From: Cryobacterium frigoriphilum | Lineage (GTDB): Bacteria > Actinomycetota > Actinomycetes > Actinomycetales > Microbacteriaceae | Assembly: GCF_004403305.1 (NCBI RefSeq) | Contig: NZ_SOHE01000041.1 | Location: forward strand, 124,001-188,000 | Length of the DNA: 64,000 nt | Direction of reading: 5' to 3' | Shown: piece by piece, positions 24,261 through 33,262 of the stretch | Position numbering within the stretch: the stretch's first letter is position 1 | How the letters are laid out: each line of letters opens with the position of its first letter | Position numbers and translations under genes: made by a program | Notes under the pieces: generated by a model | Databases searched by the model: none | Told to the model about the DNA's origin: nothing | Seen by the model: the letters and a program-made list of their open reading frames with translations, nothing else

Positions 24261-25352
24261 ATGTTCTCCCGAATGTTCAGTCGAATCCTGCGCGCGCTGG
24301 CCGCCATCCTGCTCGCGGCGGGCCTCGCTGTGCTCACCTGGCCACAGGCCGTCGGCCTGCAGAACAGCTGGATCGTGGCCCACGCCGTCTCGTTCCGAGC
24401 CATCTTGGTGGTTGTCGCGGTCGCGGCAGCGGTGTTGTTTCTGGCGCTCGCGCTGATTCGTCGCCGTCGCGGTACGGTGCTGACACTGCTCGTACTCACC
24501 GTGCTGTTCGGGGCCGCCAACGCCGGCGTTCTCGCCGACCGCGGCTTCGGCAACTCTGCCGGCAGCAGCAATTCAGACACCGGAACCAGTTCGAACAGCA
24601 CCACGGATGCCGTCACGGTGCTCAGCTGGAACACCCTCGGCGATGCCCCCGGTGCGACGGCCATTGCCGACCTGGCCCTCGCCGAAGGAGCCGACGTGGT
24701 CACCCTGCCGGAAACCACCGAAGAGGCCGGCGTCGCCATTGCCGAGCTGATGCGGGCCGGCGGTCGGCCAATGTGGGTGCACACCGTGGCGTTCGACCTC
24801 GTCTCCAAGGCCCGCTCGACGACCCTGCTGATCAGCCCCGAGCTCGGCGACTACACCGTCACCTCGGCGGCGGGATCCGGCCCGCCGGGCAACACCAACG
24901 TGCTCCCCACCGTCGTGGCCACGCCGGTGGCGGGTAGCGGCCCCACGATCGTGGCCGTTCACGCCGTCGCGCCCATCCGCTATGAGATGTCGAACTGGCG
25001 CTCGGACCTTGATTGGCTGGCAGCGCAGTGCGGCAACACGGGTTCGGCTGCGGCGAATGTGATCATGGCCGGGGATTTCAATGCGACTGTCGACCACATG
25101 GCCGGGCGGGCGGCATCCGGTGCCGCGTCGCCAGCCGCCGTGCTCGGGGAGTGCGTGGATGCGGCGAGCGCGGCCGACTCCGGCGCCGTGGGCACCTGGC
25201 CGACGAAGCTGCCGGCCGTGATCGGCAGCCCGATCGACCACGTGCTGGCGACCCCGAACTGGCAGGTCGACGACGTGCGCATCATCGAGTCGCTCGACGA
25301 TGCCGGCAGCGACCACCGTCCGGTCGTCGCGACGCTCTCGAGCGCGTTCTGA
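24261..25352 (+). CDS. Membrane-anchored endonuclease/exonuclease/phosphatase-family protein
   Basis: Three hydrophobic segments (about residues 10-30, 40-60 and 68-85) precede a Ser/Thr/Asn-rich linker and a DNase I-like phosphodiesterase domain facing the outside. Catalytic landmarks of the fold are SWNTLG, LPETTEE, GDFNAT (about 273), SPIDHVLA and SDHRPV (about 354). The substrate (nucleic acid, phospholipid or sugar phosphate) is unknown. The start was chosen at an ATG with TATTCT ten bases upstream; an in-frame upstream codon would add 32 residues without hydrophobic character. A secreted nuclease gene follows on the same strand. Confidence 0.85.
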   Translation: MFSRMFSRILRALAAILLAAGLAVLTWPQAVGLQNSWIVAHAVSFRAILVVVAVAAAVLFLALALIRRRRGTVLTLLVLTVLFGAANAGVLADRGFGNSAGSSNSDTGTSSNSTTDAVTVLSWNTLGDAPGATAIADLALAEGADVVTLPETTEEAGVAIAELMRAGGRPMWVHTVAFDLVSKARSTTLLISPELGDYTVTSAAGSGPPGNTNVLPTVVATPVAGSGPTIVAVHAVAPIRYEMSNWRSDLDWLAAQCGNTGSAAANVIMAGDFNATVDHMAGRAASGAASPAAVLGECVDAASAADSGAVGTWPTKLPAVIGSPIDHVLATPNWQVDDVRIIESLDDAGSDHRPVVATLSSAF

Positions 25353-25490
25353 CTCTGTGATGATTCGGCCCTCGTTCGGGGGTGTTCACCTGCCGGACTT
25401 GTCGCCGTCCTACAGTGCATATAAGTCCCCTCGGGACTCTGCCGCCCGGCACCGCCGCCGAGCAGCACCGCACCGCTTCGAACGGACACC

Positions 25491-26348
25491 ATGCGCTCCA
25501 GGCACGCCCTCGCCCTGTTCTCTCTTCCGCTCTTCGTCATCTCCAGCCTGGCCATCACCTCTCCCGCGGTTGCCGCTGAGACATCGGCGCAGATTCCGGT
25601 CACCGAACTGTTCGCCGAAGTCGGCACGGCCAGTCCCGTGACAAGCGGTTACAGCCGTGACCTCTTCACCCACTGGATCGACGCCGACGGTGACGGCTGC
25701 GATACCCGTCAGGAGGTGCTGATCGAGGAATCACTCGTGCCGGTCACGTTCTCGTCCGGGTGCACGGTCTCGAGTGGTGAGTGGTACTCGTGGTACGACG
25801 GTGCCACCTGGACCGCGCCGAGTGACGTCGACGTCGACCACTTCGTGCCGCTCAGCGAGGCTTGGCAATCGGGCGCCCACGCCTGGTCCGCCGACCAGCG
25901 CCGCGCCTTCGCCAACGACCTTGGTCTGGCCGTCGGCCTCGAGGCGGTCACCGACAACGTCAATCAGTCCAAGGGCGACCGGGACCCCGGCGCCTGGCTG
26001 CCGCCGCTCGCCGACCAGTCCTGCCGGTACGTGGCGGAATGGGTGGTGGTGAAGTACCGCTGGGCACTCACCGTCGACATCGACGAGCGCGCCGCGATGG
26101 ACGACATTCTGGTGGGAGCCTGCGCGAACACGATCGTGACCGTTCCCGCGCGGGGCGGCAGCGAGGACATCGCACCAGAGGGAGACGTGCCCGCCAACCC
26201 GCAGGATTCACGGAACTGCACGGACTTCGCCAGCTGGCGTGAGGCCCAGGACTGGTTCGAGTTCTACTTTCCGCACTACGGTGATGTCGCCCGCCTCGAC
26301 AGCAACGGCGACGGCATTGCCTGCGAGTCGCTGCCCGGGGCGCCCTGA
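25491..26348 (+). CDS. Secreted HNH nuclease with excalibur calcium-binding domain
   Basis: A Sec signal peptide ends at AVAAE (about residue 30). The HNH/DUF1524-like nuclease core has DVDHFVPLSEAW (about 113-124) and NQSKGDRDP (about 160), giving the D-H and N...K..D pattern of GmrSD-type HNH enzymes. The C-terminus is an excalibur motif, LDSNGDGIACE, usually binding calcium. An extracellular nuclease for nutrient scavenging is the likely role. The start ATG lies about 55 bases after a TATAAG-like element. Confidence 0.88.
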   Translation: MRSRHALALFSLPLFVISSLAITSPAVAAETSAQIPVTELFAEVGTASPVTSGYSRDLFTHWIDADGDGCDTRQEVLIEESLVPVTFSSGCTVSSGEWYSWYDGATWTAPSDVDVDHFVPLSEAWQSGAHAWSADQRRAFANDLGLAVGLEAVTDNVNQSKGDRDPGAWLPPLADQSCRYVAEWVVVKYRWALTVDIDERAAMDDILVGACANTIVTVPARGGSEDIAPEGDVPANPQDSRNCTDFASWREAQDWFEFYFPHYGDVARLDSNGDGIACESLPGAP

Positions 26349-26430
26349 GGCCGCGGGCAGCCTCACGCAGCCGCACGACGCCGCACGACGCCACGGCGAC
26401 GGATGCCGGGCCAAATTCAGGCGGCAATGC

Positions 26431-26436
26431 CAGAAT
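26431..26436 (+). promoter_or_regulatory. -10-like CAGAAT, six bases before start
   Basis: CAGAAT-GGAAGA-ATG precedes the aminopeptidase P gene. The hexamer-N6-start spacing repeats that seen at other genes here; GGAAGA is too close to act as a ribosome site. Confidence 0.4.
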
Positions 26437-26442
26437 GGAAGA

Positions 26443-28002
26443 ATGGCTACTTCCCGCAACACCGGCTCGGCTCCCCGCGACACCGTCCCTGCTCCCGCTC
26501 GCACCAACGAAAACCGATCGACGACCCCGGGCTCGGCCGGGTTCAAGTCGTACATTTCCAGCCAGTGGGCCGAGCGCGAAGACGCGCTGCCGGCGGCCCG
26601 CGAACAGGCTCCCTTCGCGGCCGCGCGCCGCGCACGCATCAGCGCCCAGTACCCCGGCCAACGCCTCATCGTGCCGGCCGGCAGCCTGAAGCAGCGCTCC
26701 AACGACACCGATTATGCCTTTCGGGCCCACTCGGCGTTTGCCCACCTGACCGGCTGGGGCAGTGACAGCGAACCCGGCGCCGTGCTCGTTCTCGAACCCA
26801 GCAGCGACGGCCACGAGGCGACCCTGTACTTTCGTGAGCGCGCCGGTCGCGACTCCGACGAGTTCTACGCCAACCCGGACATCGGCGAATTCTGGATCGG
26901 ACCCCGCCCCTCGATCGCCCAGGTGTCCAGCGACCTCGGCCTCACCGTGCGCGGCATCGCCGACCTCTCCGAGGTGCTCGGCCTGACCGATTCTGAGACC
27001 CTCGTCGTGCGCGAAGCCGATGCGGCCTTCACCGACCGGGTCGACGAGGCGCGCCTGCGCTTTGCCGCCGAGCGGGTGCTCGGTTCGAACGCGGCCGATT
27101 CGCCCTTCAGCATCGAGATCAACGGCGCCCACGACCCCGACGTGCACTTCGCCCGCGACCTGTCCGAGCTACGGCTCGTGAAAGATGCCTACGAGATCGC
27201 CCAGATGCGCCTCGCCGTCGCGGCGACCGCGCGCGGCTTCGACGACGTCATTCGCGATCTGCCCCGCTCGAGCAGCCACGCTCGCGGCGAACGTCTCGTC
27301 GAGGGTGTCTTCAACACCCGCGCCCGCAGCGACGGAAACGCCGTCGGCTACGACACCATCGCGGCCTCCGGCCCGCACGCCTGCATTCTGCACTGGACCC
27401 GCAACGACGGCCCCCTCGTGCCGGGCGACGTGATCCTGCTCGACGCCGGCGTCGAACTCGACAGCTACTACACCGCCGACATCACCCGCACCCTGCCGGT
27501 GAACGGCACCTTCAGCCCCGTGCAGCGTCGGGTCTACGACGCCGTGCGCGAGGCAGCGGATGCCGCCCTCGCCGTCGTGCGCCCCGGCGCCATTTTTCGA
27601 GACGTGCACGCCGCTGCCATGGCCGTGATCGCGAAGCACACCGCCGACTGGGGCATGCTGCCGGTCACCGCCGAAGAGGCCGTGCTGCCCGACAACGGCC
27701 ACCACCGCCGCTACATGGTGCACGGCACGAGCCACCACCTCGGCCTCGACGTGCACGACTGCGCCCAGGCCCGCCGCGACATGTACATGGACGGTGTGCT
27801 CGAACCCGGCATGGTCTTCACGATCGAACCCGGACTGTACTTTCAGCCCGATGACCTCACCGTGCCGGCGGAGTTCCGCGGTATCGGCGTGCGCATCGAA
27901 GATGACATCCTGGTCACCGAGACCCGCGGCGAGAACCTGTCGGCCGCGATCCCGCGCACCTCGGGCGACGTCGAAGCCTGGATCGCGACCCTCACCGCGT
28001 AA
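26443..28002 (+). CDS. pepP: Xaa-Pro aminopeptidase (aminopeptidase P, M24B)
   Basis: Cleaves N-terminal residues that precede proline in peptides; cytosolic. The N-terminal AMP_N domain (about 50-200, FAHLTGWGSDSEPGAVL) is followed by the pita-bread fold with five dinuclear-metal ligands: D in LLDAGVE, D in YTADITRT, H in GTSHHLGLDVHD, E in FTIEPGLY and E in GVRIEDD. At 519 residues it is slightly longer than E. coli PepP because of a 35-residue Thr/Ser/Pro-rich start. A long hairpin follows. Confidence 0.93.
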   Translation: MATSRNTGSAPRDTVPAPARTNENRSTTPGSAGFKSYISSQWAEREDALPAAREQAPFAAARRARISAQYPGQRLIVPAGSLKQRSNDTDYAFRAHSAFAHLTGWGSDSEPGAVLVLEPSSDGHEATLYFRERAGRDSDEFYANPDIGEFWIGPRPSIAQVSSDLGLTVRGIADLSEVLGLTDSETLVVREADAAFTDRVDEARLRFAAERVLGSNAADSPFSIEINGAHDPDVHFARDLSELRLVKDAYEIAQMRLAVAATARGFDDVIRDLPRSSSHARGERLVEGVFNTRARSDGNAVGYDTIAASGPHACILHWTRNDGPLVPGDVILLDAGVELDSYYTADITRTLPVNGTFSPVQRRVYDAVREAADAALAVVRPGAIFRDVHAAAMAVIAKHTADWGMLPVTAEEAVLPDNGHHRRYMVHGTSHHLGLDVHDCAQARRDMYMDGVLEPGMVFTIEPGLYFQPDDLTVPAEFRGIGVRIEDDILVTETRGENLSAAIPRTSGDVEAWIATLTA

Positions 28003-28021
28003 CCCACGGCAGACCTCCCCA

Positions 28022-28078
28022 CGAAAGCGGGTGAATCGTCGGTTAGCCACAAGCTCACCGACGATTCATCCGCTTTCG
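28022..28078. terminator. 22-bp hairpin between convergent pepP and stress-protein genes
   Basis: The arm starting cgaaagcgggtgaatcgtcg (28022-28043) pairs with the arm starting accgacgattcatccgcttt (28057-28078), with one G:T mismatch and a 13-base loop. Confidence 0.8.
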
Positions 28079-28090
28079 CGGATTCTGACG

Positions 28091-28122
28091 GCAGGCAGGG
28101 TCAGGCAGGGTCAGGCAGGGTC
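28091..28122. repeat. 10-bp tandem repeat across the stop of the stress-protein gene
   Basis: The unit caggcagggt occurs three times. The array ends within the last codons and stop of the DUF/YflT-like gene. Confidence 0.85.
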
Positions 28123-28680
28123 GCGCGAGGTCTCGGGAGCGTCGGGGTCGGCGGCAGGGGCCTGAACGGGCACCGGTGCGACGGCCTGCTCACCCTGACC
28201 GGTGAGCAGGTTACGGGCCCGGTTCACGAGGGCGCCGTCGACGATCACCTGGTAGTTGCTCGCGATCACCTGCATCGTCGAGGTGAAGTCGCGGCGGCGG
28301 CGATTGATGGCGTAGCTCACGAGCCCGAACATCATGCCGAAGCCGGCGCCGATCAGCACGGCGGCGAACACGAACGGCAGGCTGGAGCCGCTCGGCGAAA
28401 ACAGGAAGAACAGCAGGCCGAAGAAGACACCGAGCCAGGCGCCGGATGCCGCTCCCGCCAACGCGACACGGCCCCAGGTCAGTTTGCCGGTCACCCGCTC
28501 GACGCTCTTCAGGTCGTTTCCCACTATCGAGAGCTGCTTGACCGGAAAATCGGCCTTGGCGAGCCGGTCGACGGCGGCCTGGGCATCGGCGTAGGTCGTG
28601 TATGTTGCCATAACCTCGCCCTTGGGCAGTGTGGGAGGAAGGCCGGCGCCTCGTCGGGGAAAGGGGCTCGGTGTGCTCAT
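28111..28680 (-). CDS. General stress protein (YflT/GSP17M-like) with two membrane segments
   Basis: The N-terminal region MATYTTYADAQAAVDRL...FPVKQLSIVGNDLK matches the general stress protein 17M-like domain (PF11181). Two hydrophobic Gly/Ala-rich segments follow (about residues 75-98 and 101-124), then a short soluble tail rich in Ala/Pro. Role in stress is by family only. The start was kept at the upstream ATG because AAGAAT lies six bases before it; an internal ATG (MATYTT) is the alternative. Divergent from the CBS gene; I recall a similar pair at Rv1231c/Rv1232c. Confidence 0.82.
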   Translation of the reverse strand: MSTPSPFPRRGAGLPPTLPKGEVMATYTTYADAQAAVDRLAKADFPVKQLSIVGNDLKSVERVTGKLTWGRVALAGAASGAWLGVFFGLLFFLFSPSGSSLPFVFAAVLIGAGFGMMFGLVSYAINRRRRDFTSTMQVIASNYQVIVDGALVNRARNLLTGQGEQAVAPVPVQAPAADPDAPETSRDPA

Positions 28681-28686
28681 AGGACC

Positions 28687-28692
28687 ATTCTT
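28687..28692 (-). promoter_or_regulatory. -10-like AAGAAT, six bases before start
   Basis: On the minus strand AAGAAT-N6-ATG precedes the stress-protein gene, a leaderless candidate. Confidence 0.4.
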
Positions 28693-28736
28693 TCACGGCG
28701 CTCCGACGCCCGGACCGAAGAACGCTCGACGTGGCC

Positions 28737-28742
28737 TAGATT
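28737..28742 (+). promoter_or_regulatory. -10-like TAGATT, six bases before start
   Basis: TAGATT-TGTACT-GTG precedes the CBS/MgtE-N gene. There is no Shine-Dalgarno sequence. Confidence 0.55.
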
Positions 28743-28748
28743 TGTACT

Positions 28749-30080
28749 GTGAGTGCCACCAGAGTTTTTGTCGCCCGTTTGGCCGGGTGCACCGTTTTCG
28801 ACCCCGCGGGAGACCGCGTCGGTAAGGTGCGCGATGTTCTGGTCGTCTATCGAAAAAGTGACCCGCCCCGCGTCGTGGGACTGATCGTCGAAATCCCCGG
28901 TAAACGCCGGGTCTTCGTGTCGATCGGCCGAGTGACGAGCATCGGCAGCGGTCAGATCATCACCAACGGCCTCATCAACGTGCGCCGTTTCGAGCAGCGC
29001 GGCGGTGAGGTGCGGGTGATCGCCGAACTGCTCGGCCGCAAGGTCGCCTTCAACGACGGCACCGGCGACGCCACCATCGAAGACGTCGCGATGAAAGAAA
29101 CCGACGAAGCCGAGTGGGAGATCAGCCAGCTCTTCGTGCGTCGCCCGAAGACCACGGCGTCTCCCTTCAACAAGGGAATCACCGACTTCGTGACCTGGGC
29201 CGAGGTGCACGAGAAGTCGACAGAGGGTCAGGCCCAGTCTGCCGAGCAGCTCATCGCGACGTACTCCGACCTGAAGCCCGCCGACCTCGCCAATACCCTG
29301 CTCGACCTGCCGCGTGAGCGCATGTTCGAGGTCGCGAGCGAGCTGCCCGACGACCGCCTCGCCGATGTGCTCGAAGAGATGGCGGAAACCGACCAGGTCG
29401 GCATCCTCACGATTCTCGGCGATGCCCGTGCCGCCGACGTGCTCGACCAGATGCAGCCGGACGACGCCGCCGACCTCATCGCCCAGCTGCCAGAGGAACG
29501 CGGCGAGCAGCTGCTCGACCTGATGGAGCCGGAGGAAGCAGAAGACGTACGTTTTCTGCTCTCCTACGCCCCCGACACCGCCGGCGGCCTGATGACCACG
29601 GAGCCGGTCATCGTCTCAGCCGACGCCACCGTCGCGGAGGGACTCGCCCGCATCCGTCGCCACGATCTCGCCCCGGCGCTCGGGGCGGCAATCTGCGTGA
29701 CCCTGCCGCCCTATGAGGCCCCGACCGGCCGTTTTCTGGGAATGGTGCACTTTCAGCGGATGCTGCGCTACCCGCCCCACGAACGCCTCGGCACGCTGCT
29801 CGACCAGGGTCTCGACCCCGTCACAGCGGATACCTCGGCCGCGGAGGTGTCCCGGATCCTCGCGAGCTACGACCTGGTGTCGGTACCCGTCGTCGACGAC
29901 AACCATCGGCTCGTCGGGGTCGTCACGATCGACGATGTGCTCGACTACCTGCTGCCGGACGACTGGCGCAGCCAGGACGGCAACGACGACGTGCACCGCC
30001 GGGCGGTTGCGCGCACCCACCTGAAGACCGGCAGTATTCCGCTGCCGGGCGCTCGGAGACCGGGTCATGGCCAGGGCTAG
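28749..30080 (+). CDS. PRC-barrel / MgtE N-domain / CBS-pair protein without membrane domain
   Basis: An N-terminal PRC-barrel-like region (about 1-110) is followed by an MgtE N-type helical superhelix (about 150-270, DLANTLLDLPRERMFEVASELPD-type repeats) and two CBS domains (about 275-400). MgtE channels carry a membrane domain after the CBS pair; here it is missing, so this is a soluble relative that may sense Mg2+ or nucleotides. A transport role is not supported by the sequence alone. Its stop overlaps the DUF1003 start by 14 bases, so a CBS-DUF1003-mrp operon is very likely. Confidence 0.88.
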   Translation: MSATRVFVARLAGCTVFDPAGDRVGKVRDVLVVYRKSDPPRVVGLIVEIPGKRRVFVSIGRVTSIGSGQIITNGLINVRRFEQRGGEVRVIAELLGRKVAFNDGTGDATIEDVAMKETDEAEWEISQLFVRRPKTTASPFNKGITDFVTWAEVHEKSTEGQAQSAEQLIATYSDLKPADLANTLLDLPRERMFEVASELPDDRLADVLEEMAETDQVGILTILGDARAADVLDQMQPDDAADLIAQLPEERGEQLLDLMEPEEAEDVRFLLSYAPDTAGGLMTTEPVIVSADATVAEGLARIRRHDLAPALGAAICVTLPPYEAPTGRFLGMVHFQRMLRYPPHERLGTLLDQGLDPVTADTSAAEVSRILASYDLVSVPVVDDNHRLVGVVTIDDVLDYLLPDDWRSQDGNDDVHRRAVARTHLKTGSIPLPGARRPGHGQG

Positions 30081-30702
30081 CAAGGCGGGCCTGCGCCTCG
30101 ACGCGCCCAAAGGTCTGCGCCCCGGCACGCTGGGCGGCCGTCGAGGCGCCGGCAACGACCGTTTTGGCCGCTTCACCGAAGCGATCGCCCGCGGTATGGG
30201 CACCCCGTGGTTTCTGCTCGGCCTGACCGTCTTCGCAATCTCCTGGATTCTCTGGAACACCCTTGCCCCACCGGCCTGGCGTTTCGACTCCGTCTCGCTC
30301 GGGTTCATCGCCCTGACCCTCGTGCTGTCGATGCAGGCGTCCTATGCGGCACCCATGATTCTGCTCGCACAGAACCGTCAGGACGACCGCGACCGGGTGC
30401 AGTTCGAACAAGACCGGCAGCGCTCCGAACGCACCCTCGCCGACACCGAGTACCTGGCCCGCGAGGTCGTGGCCTTGCGCATCGCCATGAAAGACCTCGC
30501 CTCCAAGGACTTCATCCGCAGCGAGCTTCGCGCACTGCTGGAAATTCTCGACGCGGCCGACGAGGCCGAGGCCGCCGAAGCGGCCGAAGCAGCCGGTCTC
30601 GCCCGCCCGGCCAAGACCGACCGGCCCGACCGCGGCGACCGTAACCGCTCGGCTCGGGAACGCACCGAACGCGAACGCACCGGAAGGTCGGCTCTTGACT
30701 GA
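30067..30702 (+). CDS. DUF1003 membrane protein
   Basis: Two membrane segments (about 46-66 and 77-97) with the DUF1003 hallmark MQASYAAPMILLAQNRQDDRDR, followed by a cytosolic helical region and an Ala/Glu then Arg/Asp-rich tail. Function is unknown in the family. The ATG lies inside the 3' end of the CBS gene and the stop overlaps the mrp start by eight bases. Its place between a CBS/MgtE-N protein and an ATPase suggests a small conserved membrane module (inference). Confidence 0.9.
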   Translation: MARASKAGLRLDAPKGLRPGTLGGRRGAGNDRFGRFTEAIARGMGTPWFLLGLTVFAISWILWNTLAPPAWRFDSVSLGFIALTLVLSMQASYAAPMILLAQNRQDDRDRVQFEQDRQRSERTLADTEYLAREVVALRIAMKDLASKDFIRSELRALLEILDAADEAEAAEAAEAAGLARPAKTDRPDRGDRNRSARERTERERTGRSALD

Positions 30703-31915
30703 CTCCCCCACCACGGAGGTGGAGACCGACACCACCGCAACCCGGGTACGAGCCGCCCTGACCCGGGTCATCGACCCCGAGATTCGCCGCCCCATCACCG
30801 AACTCGACATGGTGGAGAGCGTGGAGGTGAGCCAGACGGGAACGGCGACCGTGGGCATCCGCCTGACCATTGCCGGCTGCCCGGCGGCCGCCCGCATCGA
30901 GGCCGACGTGCTCGCCGCGACCGAGACCGTCGTCGGCGCGGGAAACGCCAGCGTCGTCGTGAGCGTCATGACCCGCGAACAGCGCACCATTCTCACCGAA
31001 CGCCTGCGCGGCGGCGCCGCGGCGCGCGTCACCCAGTTCGGCCCCGACTCCCTCACCCGCATCTATGCGATCACGAGCGGCAAGGGCGGCGTGGGCAAGT
31101 CCACGATCACCGCCAACCTCGCCGTCGCCCTCGCCGGCCGCGGCCTCGCCGTCGGAATCATCGACGCCGATGTCTACGGCTTCTCGATTCCGGGACTGCT
31201 CGGCCTCGTGCACGACGGCCTCGCGGTGAAACCGACCCAGGTCGGCGACATGATTCTGCCGCCGGTCGCCCACGACGTGAAGGTCATCTCGATCGGCATG
31301 TTCGTCGACGACCCCGCGGTCGCCGTCGCCTGGCGCGGCCCGATGCTGCACCGCACCATCTCGCAGTTTCTGACGGATGTCTACTTCGGCGACCTCGACG
31401 TCTTGCTGCTCGATCTGCCCCCCGGAACCGGCGACGTGGCGATCACGGTGGGGCAGCTGCTGCCGCACTCCGAGGTCATCGTGGTGACGACCCCGCAGCC
31501 AGCCGCCGCCGACGTCGCCGTGCGCAGCGGCATCGTCGCCCGGCAGACCGGGCAGAAGCTCTACGGCGTGATCGAGAACATGTCGGGAATGGCCCAGCCC
31601 GACGGCAGCGTGCTCGAGATCTTCGGCTCCGGCGGCGGCCACGAGGTCGCCCGGCGGCTGAGCGAGGGTCAGCCGGAGGCGACGGCCATCGCGGCAACGG
31701 ACACCGCGGCATCCGTGCCGCTGCTGGCCCAGGTGCCGCTGCTGGCCCAGGTGCCGCTGAGCGTACCGCTGCGCAGTGGCGGCGACACCGGCACGCCGAT
31801 CGTGCTGTCGAACCCCGAGGACCCGGCAGCGGTCATGATTCAGACCGTGGCCGCGCGCCTCGCCACGCGGGCCCGCGGCCTGTCCGGCCGCAGCCTGGGC
31901 ATCTCGCCGCGCTGA
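30695..31915 (+). CDS. mrp: Mrp/ApbC-type Fe-S carrier P-loop ATPase
   Basis: A MIP18/DUF59 domain (about 15-90) precedes a P-loop NTPase with deviant Walker A SGKGGVGKS (about 129) and switch regions DADVYG and LLDLPPGTGD. Homologues bind and hand over [4Fe-4S] clusters; the conserved CxxC of many members is not present, ENMSGMAQPDG standing there as in other actinobacteria. A TTG start is chosen because GGAAGG lies seven bases upstream. An exact 18-bp duplication near the end yields PLLAQVPLLAQVPL. Confidence 0.92.
   Translation: MTDSPTTEVETDTTATRVRAALTRVIDPEIRRPITELDMVESVEVSQTGTATVGIRLTIAGCPAAARIEADVLAATETVVGAGNASVVVSVMTREQRTILTERLRGGAAARVTQFGPDSLTRIYAITSGKGGVGKSTITANLAVALAGRGLAVGIIDADVYGFSIPGLLGLVHDGLAVKPTQVGDMILPPVAHDVKVISIGMFVDDPAVAVAWRGPMLHRTISQFLTDVYFGDLDVLLLDLPPGTGDVAITVGQLLPHSEVIVVTTPQPAAADVAVRSGIVARQTGQKLYGVIENMSGMAQPDGSVLEIFGSGGGHEVARRLSEGQPEATAIAATDTAASVPLLAQVPLLAQVPLSVPLRSGGDTGTPIVLSNPEDPAAVMIQTVAARLATRARGLSGRSLGISPR
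31715..31759 (+). repeat. 18-bp direct duplication within mrp
   Basis: The unit gtgccgctgctggcccag is present twice in perfect tandem plus half a unit, duplicating a VPLLAQ segment that is part of the ATPase domain rather than a linker. Confidence 0.9.
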
Positions 31916-31922
31916 GCCGACC

Positions 31923-32762
31923 CTACCTCGACTTCTTGGTCTTCTTTTTCAGGGTCGCGGCATGGTCGGGCACCGAATGGTTCAGCTCACGCGGCGGGCG
32001 CTCGTAGTCCGAGCTCGGCGGGCGAGGCGGAATGTGCACCTTCGGCGGGTCGGTGTGCTCGTAGGGCACGAGTGAGAGCAGGTGGCTGATCATGTTCAGC
32101 CGGGATGCCCGCTTGTCCTCGCTCTCGACGACCCACCAGGGCGCCTCCGCGATATCGGTGTGCACGAACATCTCGTCTTTGGCCTTGGAGTAGTCGGCCC
32201 ATTTCGTGATCGACAGCACGTCGGTCTCCGAGAGCTTCCAGCGCCGCATCGGGTCGTTGAGCCGCGACCGGAACCGTCGCTCCTGCTCGTGATCGCTGAC
32301 CGAGAACCAGTACTTGACGACGAGGATTCCGTCTTCGACGAGCATCCGCTCGAAGAGTGGCGCCTGATGCAGAAACCGGCGGTATTCGTCGGCGGTGCAG
32401 TAGCCCATCACCCGTTCGACGCCGGCCCGGTTGTACCAGGACCGGTCCATCAGCACGATTTCACCCTTGGTCGGCAGGTGCTCGATGTAGCGCTGAAAGT
32501 ACCACTGTCCGCGTTGGCGTTCGGTCGGCATCGGCAGCGCGACGATGCGGGCCATGCGCGGGTTGAGATATTCGGTGACCCGTTTGATGGCCGACCCCTT
32601 GCCGGCGGCGTCGCGGCCCTCGAAGATCACGACGACGCGGGCGCCGGATGCCTTCACCCACTGCTGCATGGTGACGAGTTCGGCCTGCAGGCGGCGCAGC
32701 TCCACCTCGTACACGGTCTTGTTCACGCGCTTCACCGGCGTGGACTGCTCAGAATCGGACAC
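31923..32762 (-). CDS. ppk2: Polyphosphate kinase 2 (PPK2 family)
   Basis: Transfers phosphate between polyphosphate and nucleotides (usually polyP-driven GDP/ADP phosphorylation). Walker A FEGRDAAGKGS (about 47-57), lid motif MDRSWYNRAGVERVMGY (about 109-125) and the KYWF/SRLNDP segments are all present, as in single-domain class I PPK2. A GTG start follows AGGAG. It is convergent with mrp (7-base gap) and downstream of tatB; a Lys-rich tail (KKKTKKSR) may bind polyphosphate (inference). Confidence 0.93.
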   Translation of the reverse strand: MSDSEQSTPVKRVNKTVYEVELRRLQAELVTMQQWVKASGARVVVIFEGRDAAGKGSAIKRVTEYLNPRMARIVALPMPTERQRGQWYFQRYIEHLPTKGEIVLMDRSWYNRAGVERVMGYCTADEYRRFLHQAPLFERMLVEDGILVVKYWFSVSDHEQERRFRSRLNDPMRRWKLSETDVLSITKWADYSKAKDEMFVHTDIAEAPWWVVESEDKRASRLNMISHLLSLVPYEHTDPPKVHIPPRPPSSDYERPPRELNHSVPDHAATLKKKTKKSR

Positions 32763-32782
32763 GATTTCTCCTGACTAACGGT

Positions 32783-32842
32783 CGGTACAGCAGGCGGTAC
32801 AGCAGGCAGTACAGCAGGCGGTGCAGCGGGCAGTACAGCGGC
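32783..32842. repeat. 12-bp tandem repeat between ppk2 and tatB, five units
   Basis: Units cggtacagcagg, with variants, fill the space between the tatB stop and the ppk2 ribosome site. On the minus strand the array lies in the ppk2 leader. Confidence 0.9.
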
Positions 32843-32845
32843 CGG

Positions 32846-33256
32846 TCAGGTCGCTTCGGAGTCGAAGGGCGCGGGCCGGGCGTCGGTCCGGCTGCGGTCG
32901 GCGGCACGCTGGCGTTGGGCCGCGGCCCAGTCGGGGGCGGATGCTCCGCGCGACACGGTCGCAGGGCCCGGCGCCGATTGCCCCTTGGCCCCGGGGTCGG
33001 CCGGATCTTCCTGCAGGGCTTCGCGAATGATGCGGCGCGGGTCATACTGGCGCGGGTCGAGCTTTTTCCAGTCCAGGTCGTCGAATTCCGGCCCCATCTC
33101 GTCACGCATACGATCCTTGGCACCATTGGCCATGTCGCGCAGTTGGCGCACCAGACGGGCGAGCTGGGCGGCGTAGTACGGCAGGCGCTCCGGACCGAGC
33201 AGGAAGACGGCAATGATCCCGATCAGCAAGAGCTTTTCGAAAGTCAACCCAAACAT
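32846..33256 (-). CDS. tatB: Sec-independent (Tat) translocase subunit TatB
   Basis: A short N-terminal membrane segment (FGLTFEKLLLIGIIAVFLLG) ends in the conserved GPERLP hinge. An amphipathic helix (YYAAQLARLVRQLRDMANGAKDRM) and a charged disordered tail follow: the TatB layout. The first Glu of TatB is normally at position 8 (FEK here). The ATG is six bases after TATTCT. A Tat substrate (the EfeB-type peroxidase) is encoded in this window. Confidence 0.88.
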   Translation of the reverse strand: MFGLTFEKLLLIGIIAVFLLGPERLPYYAAQLARLVRQLRDMANGAKDRMRDEMGPEFDDLDWKKLDPRQYDPRRIIREALQEDPADPGAKGQSAPGPATVSRGASAPDWAAAQRQRAADRSRTDARPAPFDSEAT

Positions 33257-33262
33257 ATCCCC

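Noticed and set aside
28749-30080. Magnesium transporter MgtE
   Set aside because: MgtE N and CBS domains are present, but there are no hydrophobic segments, so it cannot be a channel by itself.
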